64,000 nucleotides of DNA. Origin: a bacterium (GTDB lineage Bacteria > Electryoneota > Electryoneia > Electryoneales > Electryoneaceae). A model generated the notes under the pieces. It saw only the letters and a program-made list of their open reading frames with translations. It made no database searches and was not told the origin of the DNA. Within the stretch, counting starts at the first letter, position 1. The number at the start of each line of letters is the position of its first letter. A program made the position numbers and the translations under genes. Location of the stretch: the NCBI GenBank assembly GCA_020444265.1, contig JAHLLH010000003.1, positions 310,001 to 374,000 on the forward strand, given 5' to 3'. Shown in pieces: positions 58,959 through 64,000 of the stretch.

Positions 58959-59424
58959 GGGAGAACGTCTCGCCTGGATGTACGAGACCACATACCGCAC
59001 CTTCAAACTGAATATGCGAAGCATCAGCGATGAGGAAAGTCGTCAACGTCCCGAGCCGGCAGGCAATTCAATCAACTGGCTGGTGGGTCACCTACTGCTC
59101 ACGCGTGTCATGATGCTCAGCTTCACTCCTTTCGAAGAAAAGAAGCTTGGGGAAGGGTTGGAGATTTACAACCGCGGTGCTGATGCTGCGTATTCACCGG
59201 ATGAGCTCATGTCGCTTGATGAACTGAAGGAGCGGTTCGCGACCACACAGGAGAAGCTTCAGGAGTGGATGCATGGCTTGAAGGAGGAAGAGTTAAAGGT
59301 CCAGGTGCGAGAGGACAACACCCTGGAGGAGCGTCTCCTCTTCCTCAACTTCCATGAGTCCTATCATGTCGGGCAGATCGGCTTGTTGCGCAGGCTGGTG
59401 GGTCGTCCCGGGGCAATCAAATAG
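58951..59424 (+). CDS. DinB family protein
   Basis: 157 residues from ATG 58951, with GGGAGTTGTTG upstream. Four-helix DinB fold suggested by N-W-L-V-G-H-L-L-L-T-R (a metal-binding His) and the C-terminal F-H-E-S-Y-H-V-G-Q-I-G-L-L-R-R (H-x3-H), which completes the His triad. Family members include metal-dependent thiol transferases (bacillithiol or mycothiol S-transferases) and stress proteins. The eight-base overlap with MarR means tight coupling. Detoxification under MarR control is the likeliest reading. Confidence 0.85.
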   Translation: MIKGERLAWMYETTYRTFKLNMRSISDEESRQRPEPAGNSINWLVGHLLLTRVMMLSFTPFEEKKLGEGLEIYNRGADAAYSPDELMSLDELKERFATTQEKLQEWMHGLKEEELKVQVREDNTLEERLLFLNFHESYHVGQIGLLRRLVGRPGAIK

Positions 59425-59599
59425 TTGGTGGTACAACCTTTTTCGGGTTGAAGCGTCCAAAGGGAGAGTGGAGTTCTATAGATGTTTTGTACTCCACCGA
59501 CTCCCGTGGATATGGAACCGGGTTGGATCGTCCTTCCGACTCGCGCGTATAATTAGGGACCAGGGTGTGGAAGGAGTCGAGGTGTTACGGAGTACAGAC

Positions 59600-62500
59600 A
59601 TGAAGATCCGCTCGCCGAGGGGCAGGAGACAAAGCGTCGATCCGAACGGACATAGACATGGTTCCAGGAATGGGACTGCTCTGTCCGTGCGACGGACCAC
59701 GCTGATATTCACACTTCTTCTGCCTCTGATCCTGCTGCTGAGCGCAACAGGGTCGCCAGTCCATGCCCAGTATTTCGGCCAGAACAAGGTCAATTACAAG
59801 GATTTCGACTGGTACTTCATCAAGACCGAACACTTTGATATCTACCACCCGAAAGATGCCTACGACATCGCTGAATACGCCGGCTGGAAAGCGGAAGAAG
59901 ACCTGCGCAGCCTGGAAGCGTCCTGGAATTACAAGCTGCAAGGCCGCATCATTTTTGTTGTCTACCCCAGCCACAACTCCTTCCAGTCGAACAATGTCGG
60001 CGGTGGTTCACCCAGTGAATCCACCGGCGGTTTCACCGAGTTCCTGAAAAACCGTGTGGTGATCCCGTACCAGGGTTCGTATGAGATGTTCGAGCACGTA
60101 ATTCACCATGAACTGACCCACGCGGTCATGATGCGTATGCTCTATGGGGAAGGTGTGCAAAGCATCCTCACTGGCATCAGCCGCTTGCCATTGCCCCTCT
60201 GGTACATCGAGGGCCTCGCGGAATATGAATCACGAGGGGGCTGGGGCAACGAAGCAGACATGTACCTGCGTGATGCGATTATCAACGATTACCTCATGCC
60301 GATCAACCGTCTCGGAGGCTACTTCACCTACAAAGGTGGACAGTCGGTGCTTTACTACCTCGAGGAACGGTACGGCAAGAAAAAGACAGGTGAACTGCTA
60401 CGAAGGATTCGTGCCCGCCGTGACTTCGGATCGGCTGTCAAAGAGGTACTTGGCATTGACTTGGAAGAGCTGTCGGAACGGTGGCATCGTCACCTGAAAC
60501 GGCAGATCTGGCCGACGGGTGCTGATTATGAGGCGCCGGAAGACTTCGCGGTCCGTGTCACCGACCACGAGAAACTCTACAACTTTATCAATACCTCCCC
60601 GGCTCTCAGCCCGAAAGGCGACAAGCTGGCCATGTTGTCCGATAAGGACGACTACATGAGCTTGTACATCGTCAACACGGTGAACAACAAGGTTGAGAAA
60701 CGCCTGGTGAAGGGTGGCAGCCAGCTCTATCTCTTCGAGCAACTCCTCTGGTTGCGTCCCTGGATCGACTGGTCTCCTGATGGAACCGAAATCGCCTTTG
60801 TTGCGGAAGCAGGTCCGGAGGATGCGCTGTATACCATCGATGTTGAATCCGGCGAAATTACACGCGAAATTCGTCTCGGTCTCGAGGGTATTTTCAGCCC
60901 GAGTTGGTCGCCCGATGGTAGCCAGATTGTTATCAGCGGCCATGATGGGCGGCAGAGCGATCTTTATGTCTTCGATGTCGATAACCCGAAATCCATTACG
61001 AAAGTTACCGACGATCAGTTTAGTGACTACGATCCCGACTGGGGATCAGAGGGCAGAATCCTCTTCGTTTCGGATCGTGACTCCAACCTGAGTCCGATCT
61101 CAGAAGAGTTTGACATGTGGGAGAGGAATGTCCGTGAGATCGATGCCTATGTCATCGACCCGGACACCCGCGCGGTCGAACGCATTACCAGCGACAACTT
61201 TGACGTTCGCACTCCGACATGGACCTCGCGCGGCGATACCATCAGCTTCGTCAGCGACCGCAGCGGCGCTTACAACCTCTACATGAAGGACCTTTCAAGT
61301 GGGGAAGAGTGGGCGACAACGGATGTGCTCACGGGTGTCTTTACCCCCAGTTGGTCGAACGTTGGCACGGTGGCGTTTGCGAGCTTCTACTATGCCGGGT
61401 ACGACATCTACCTCTACAAAAATCCCTTTGATCCAGAGCGACGCAAGGAACCAGGCCTGACTTACTATCAGCAGAAGGTTCGTGGCCTACTTGAGGATGA
61501 GCTCCCGCCCGAGGGTGTTGAGGTAGCATCAAAAACCCGCGACATGTTGCTTGCCAAAGGTGGCGATGATGCACCGTTCCCCTTTGTGCGCGGACAGGTG
61601 CAGCCCGGCAGCGCCGATGAGGACAGTATCCGTGCCTACCTCGGTGACGATGAGGGGGACGATATCCTTGCAGAGGGCAATGCTGCTGAGACGATGAGGA
61701 TTGTCAACGAGAGACCGGATTCCACTTCTGTAGATTCGCTTGCCTCCGCTGATTCGGACAGCACAAAGAATGGAAGGGGTGTCACCTTTGTATCCGGTGA
61801 AGATCATGGGGGCAGATCCCAGCGGTCCACTCCTTACAAAAATTTCGTCTTCTATCCCGAGGGGATGGACGGCTTCGACAGCTTTGCCAGCGCTGAAACA
61901 GAAGAAGTGGATGCTGATACCCTGCTTGATGACGAAGGAAACTTCATCCAGCGGAAGTACAAGCTGAAATTCTCTCCAGATATTGTTTCAGCTGCTGCGG
62001 GGTACAACACCTTCTTCGGGTTGCAGGGGTATGGGCAGGTGATGTTCAGCGACGTGCTGGGAAACCATATCATCTTCCTCGGTACTGATCTCTACTACAG
62101 CTTTGAGAACAGCAACTTCGATCTCTTCTACTACTATCTGCCCGAACGTACGGACATCGGCGGCGGGTTGTTCCATAATGTCTATTTCTTTAATTACGGG
62201 AACGTTCGAGACCGTAACTACGGCGCCAGCATATCGGTAAACTATCCCTTCTCGCGGAACAAGCGGCTCGATTTTTCCGGTGCCTTCATCAATATCGATC
62301 GTGATGCCTGGGACTACAACCTGGCCGATTACGTTCAGGCGGAGAAACGTCACTTTGTTCTGCCGACCCTCGCTTATGTCTTCGACAACACCCTTTGGGG
62401 CTACACGGGTCCTGTGGCGGGGCAGCGGTACCGAGTTGCCTTCTCCTACAGCCCCAAGTTCAGCGAAGTGCCGGCGGATTCATCGGAGATATGGGGCTTT

Positions 62501-63067
62501 GATTTCAAAACCCTCTCCTTTGATGCACGTAAATACTATCACGTTGGACGAGATTATTCCTTCGCTTTCCGTCTCGCCGGTGCGGCCAGCTTTGGCGAGC
62601 ATCCCCAGCAGTTTTTCCTCGGTGGAGTAGGCAACTGGATCAATCGTCGCTTCAATGGCGACATCCGGATCAACATCGATGATATTTACTTCTCCGGGTT
62701 CGCTACCCCTCTGCGTGGTGCAGATTACTACGAGAAGTGGGGGACACGCTACCTGTTGTCGAATACGGAATTCCGTTTCCCGTTGGTGCACCAGCTCTTC
62801 TTTGGCTGGCCGTTGCCTTTCTTCTTCTACAACATCCGGGGTGCCCTCTTCTTGGATGTCGGGTCAGCCTGGACAGGCGATGATTTCCGTGGCACCATGA
62901 CCGGTCCTCGAGGCGAGACGCGATTTGATGACATCGAACTGGGCTATGGCTGGGGTGCACGGCTCAACCTGGGATACTTCCTGCTGAAGTTCGATATTGC
63001 CTGGGAGAATGACCTTTATACCGTCAGCAAACCGAAATACTACTTCTCCCTGGGAGCGGATTTGTAA
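59600..63067 (+). CDS. Secreted metallopeptidase-PD40 propeller-outer-membrane barrel protein (second copy)
   Basis: 1155 residues from ATG 59600, with GGAG 8 bases upstream. A long basic leader precedes the hydrophobic core, with the cleavage near P-V-H-A-Q. The peptidase domain has H-H-E-L-T-H-A-V-M-M (His170, Glu171, His174) and W-Y-I-E-G-L-A-E-Y-E (Glu204). Roughly residues 330-640 carry PD40 blades (S-P-S-W-S-P-D-G-S-Q-I-V-I-S-G, P-T-W-T-S-R-G-D-T-I-S-F-V-S-D-R). A linker rich in Asp, Glu and Ser follows, then a BamA/D15-like barrel (F-F-L-G-G-V-G-N-W-I-N-R-R, Y-L-L-S-N-T-E-F-R-F-P-L-V, terminal Y-Y-F-S-L-G-A-D-L). The architecture is that of the gene at 47464. It is probably anchored in the outer membrane; the substrate is unknown. 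Confidence 0.85.
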   Translation: MKIRSPRGRRQSVDPNGHRHGSRNGTALSVRRTTLIFTLLLPLILLLSATGSPVHAQYFGQNKVNYKDFDWYFIKTEHFDIYHPKDAYDIAEYAGWKAEEDLRSLEASWNYKLQGRIIFVVYPSHNSFQSNNVGGGSPSESTGGFTEFLKNRVVIPYQGSYEMFEHVIHHELTHAVMMRMLYGEGVQSILTGISRLPLPLWYIEGLAEYESRGGWGNEADMYLRDAIINDYLMPINRLGGYFTYKGGQSVLYYLEERYGKKKTGELLRRIRARRDFGSAVKEVLGIDLEELSERWHRHLKRQIWPTGADYEAPEDFAVRVTDHEKLYNFINTSPALSPKGDKLAMLSDKDDYMSLYIVNTVNNKVEKRLVKGGSQLYLFEQLLWLRPWIDWSPDGTEIAFVAEAGPEDALYTIDVESGEITREIRLGLEGIFSPSWSPDGSQIVISGHDGRQSDLYVFDVDNPKSITKVTDDQFSDYDPDWGSEGRILFVSDRDSNLSPISEEFDMWERNVREIDAYVIDPDTRAVERITSDNFDVRTPTWTSRGDTISFVSDRSGAYNLYMKDLSSGEEWATTDVLTGVFTPSWSNVGTVAFASFYYAGYDIYLYKNPFDPERRKEPGLTYYQQKVRGLLEDELPPEGVEVASKTRDMLLAKGGDDAPFPFVRGQVQPGSADEDSIRAYLGDDEGDDILAEGNAAETMRIVNERPDSTSVDSLASADSDSTKNGRGVTFVSGEDHGGRSQRSTPYKNFVFYPEGMDGFDSFASAETEEVDADTLLDDEGNFIQRKYKLKFSPDIVSAAAGYNTFFGLQGYGQVMFSDVLGNHIIFLGTDLYYSFENSNFDLFYYYLPERTDIGGGLFHNVYFFNYGNVRDRNYGASISVNYPFSRNKRLDFSGAFINIDRDAWDYNLADYVQAEKRHFVLPTLAYVFDNTLWGYTGPVAGQRYRVAFSYSPKFSEVPADSSEIWGFDFKTLSFDARKYYHVGRDYSFAFRLAGAASFGEHPQQFFLGGVGNWINRRFNGDIRINIDDIYFSGFATPLRGADYYEKWGTRYLLSNTEFRFPLVHQLFFGWPLPFFFYNIRGALFLDVGSAWTGDDFRGTMTGPRGETRFDDIELGYGWGARLNLGYFLLKFDIAWENDLYTVSKPKYYFSLGADL

Positions 63068-63097
63068 CGGCCTGACAGCGAACAAGATTTGCTTTAG

Positions 63098-63136
63098 CGA
63101 TGGTTGAACGATTCCTGTTCAATCGTCGTATTTTTT
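63098..63136 (+). terminator. Intrinsic terminator after the large barrel protein
   Basis: CGATGGTTGAAC (63098-63109) pairs with GTTCAATCGTCG (63117-63128), two G-U pairs included, around GATTCCT; then TATTTTTT. Confidence 0.88.
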
Positions 63137-63213
63137 ATATGTCTACGGGAAACTCTTGCCTTGAAAGATTTCTTATCAGACCTTTACCCCTGTCATTCTG
63201 GGGTGACACAACT

Positions 63214-64000
63214 ATGAACCGCTACATCATCAACCGTACCTCACGATTGGACCAGTGGGCCCCACGTCCCAGCCGGGATCCGATGGAGTTTCATCGCTGG
63301 CTGCCGGGCTATGAGCGAACTCCTCTGCACAATCTGACCCGTGTGGCGGGTGAGTTGGGCCTGCGTTCACTCTACCTCAAGGATGAATCCCGCCGTTTAA
63401 CGCTACCAGCCTTCAAGATTCTTGGTGCTTCCTGGGCTGTTTACCAATTTTTACTTCGTGAAACACGCACCTCCCCCGAAGAGTGTCAATCGCTCGATGA
63501 CCTACGCGCCCTCGCGGAAAAGCTGGGTCGTCGCAAGCTGATCACTGCTTCGGATGGCAATCATGGACGTGCTGTCGCACGAATGGCATCGTGGATCGGG
63601 TGGGATGCGAAGGTCTTCATGCCATTGGGGACGGTTCGGGCACGTATCGATGCAATCGAGTCGGAACGGGCAACAGTGCAGGTGGTGGACGGCTCCTATG
63701 ACGAGGCGGTCCGTTTGGCACGTGATGCCGAAGATGAGTACTCCCTCCTCGTGCAGGATACCTCCTGGCAGGGCTACGAGACCATCCCCGCATGGATTGT
63801 CGAAGGTTATTCGACACTGCTCTGGGAAGTGGACGAGGCCCTGCAGGAGGACTCCCTACCCCAACCCGACCTGGTGATTGTTCCGGTAGGAGTGGGGGCG
63901 TTGGCAGGAGCGGTCATTCGTCACTACCGACGCGAAGGGATTGTCAGCCCGCCAAGGATTCTCGCGGTCGAGCCCCTCGGTGCCGAATGCGCCCTCGAAT
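63214..64000 (+). CDS. Diaminopropionate ammonia-lyase-like PLP enzyme (partial, 5' end)
   Basis: 262 complete codons before the right edge; GGGGTGACACAACT precedes the ATG at 63214. The PLP lysine region is L-K-D-E-S-R-R-L ... A-F-K-I-L-G-A-S-W-A-V, the phosphate and substrate loop T-A-S-D-G-N-H-G-R-A-V-A, and V-Q-D-T-S-W-Q-G-Y-E-T-I-P-A-W-I-V-E-G-Y-S closely follows the YgeX/DpaL pattern. A Gly-rich P-V-G-V-G-A-L-A-G-A loop binds the cofactor phosphate. The enzyme would turn 2,3-diaminopropionate into pyruvate and ammonia. Fold type II relatives such as threonine dehydratase are the alternatives, but the Q-D-T-x-W-x-G-Y segment favours DpaL. Confidence 0.87.
   Translation, partial: MNRYIINRTSRLDQWAPRPSRDPMEFHRWLPGYERTPLHNLTRVAGELGLRSLYLKDESRRLTLPAFKILGASWAVYQFLLRETRTSPEECQSLDDLRALAEKLGRRKLITASDGNHGRAVARMASWIGWDAKVFMPLGTVRARIDAIESERATVQVVDGSYDEAVRLARDAEDEYSLLVQDTSWQGYETIPAWIVEGYSTLLWEVDEALQEDSLPQPDLVIVPVGVGALAGAVIRHYRREGIVSPPRILAVEPLGAECALE

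Overview
This 64 kb window looks like chromosomal DNA of a Gram-negative bacterium of the FCB superphylum, from one of its candidate lineages rather than a well-known genus. I cannot name the phylum. The evidence is four secreted proteins ending in a type IX secretion (T9SS) C-terminal sorting domain (P-N-P-F-N near its start, L-K or V-K at the end), two PorV/PorQ-type outer-membrane proteins, a TonB-dependent receptor, LolA and MlaE/MlaF homologues, and many short hairpin repeats between genes. Most genes look moderately GC-rich. The stretch from about 10.1 to 12.8 kb is clearly AT-richer. I see no CRISPR array, insertion sequence, prophage or rRNA operon.

Layout. 0-5.5 kb: end of a TonB receptor, a PorV/PorQ protein, an NHL-like lipoprotein, a membrane protein with a histidine-kinase H-box but no ATPase domain, and a DUF819 membrane protein. 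5.5-9.5 kb: hairpin-rich leader, then DUF1015-serC-serA (serine synthesis). 9.6-10.1 kb: tRNA-Pro, -Arg, -His and -Glu. 10.3-16 kb: a small secreted protein and three T9SS beta-propeller-type proteins, two of them tandem paralogues. 16-18 kb: a secreted ankyrin plus metallo-beta-lactamase fusion. 18.3-21.2 kb: TetR-regulated ABC exporter operon. 21.4-25.8 kb: a T9SS AGE-like enzyme, a lipoprotein, an NTF2-like protein, a DsrE/YedF-like protein and an HDOD protein. 25.8-35.1 kb, all minus strand: acyl-CoA synthetase, YifB/ComM, PgeF, MutM, a GAF protein, PepT, MgtE and RsmA. 35.5-37.1 kb: Rho, followed by a hairpin-packed spacer. 37.5-42.1 kb: GH3 glycosidase, GH29 fucosidase and an esterase. 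42.2-46.6 kb: FtsK-LolA-UPF0104 transmembrane protein. 46.8-50.6 kb: PgsA-like enzyme, a large metallopeptidase-propeller-barrel protein and a 59-residue protein. 50.7-53.5 kb: MlaF and MlaE homologues, and a second PorV/PorQ protein. 53.6-55.8 kb: a sigma-54 activator divergent from a His-rich NifX-like protein. 55.9-59.4 kb: two glycosyltransferases and a MarR-DinB pair. 59.6-63.1 kb: a second metallopeptidase-propeller-barrel protein. 63.2 kb to the edge: start of a diaminopropionate ammonia-lyase-like gene.

How it fits together. Much of the window serves the cell envelope: lipoprotein carriage (LolA), lipid transport (MlaEF), T9SS export with PorV-like proteins and their cargo, TonB uptake and surface or periplasmic glycan breakdown (GH3, GH29). 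The most notable candidates are: (1) the sigma-54 circuit around the His-rich NifX-like protein, where activator, a perfect 18-bp palindrome and a textbook -24/-12 promoter are all readable; (2) two large proteins joining an HELTH metallopeptidase, a PD40/TolB-type propeller and a predicted outer-membrane barrel; (3) the ankyrin-metallo-beta-lactamase fusion; (4) a T9SS protein whose AT-rich passenger is joined to a GC-rich sorting domain; (5) DUF1015, with a ParB-like D-G-H-H-R motif, at the head of a serine operon; and (6) families of interspersed palindromic repeats. Functions were assigned by reading motifs; no database search was run.
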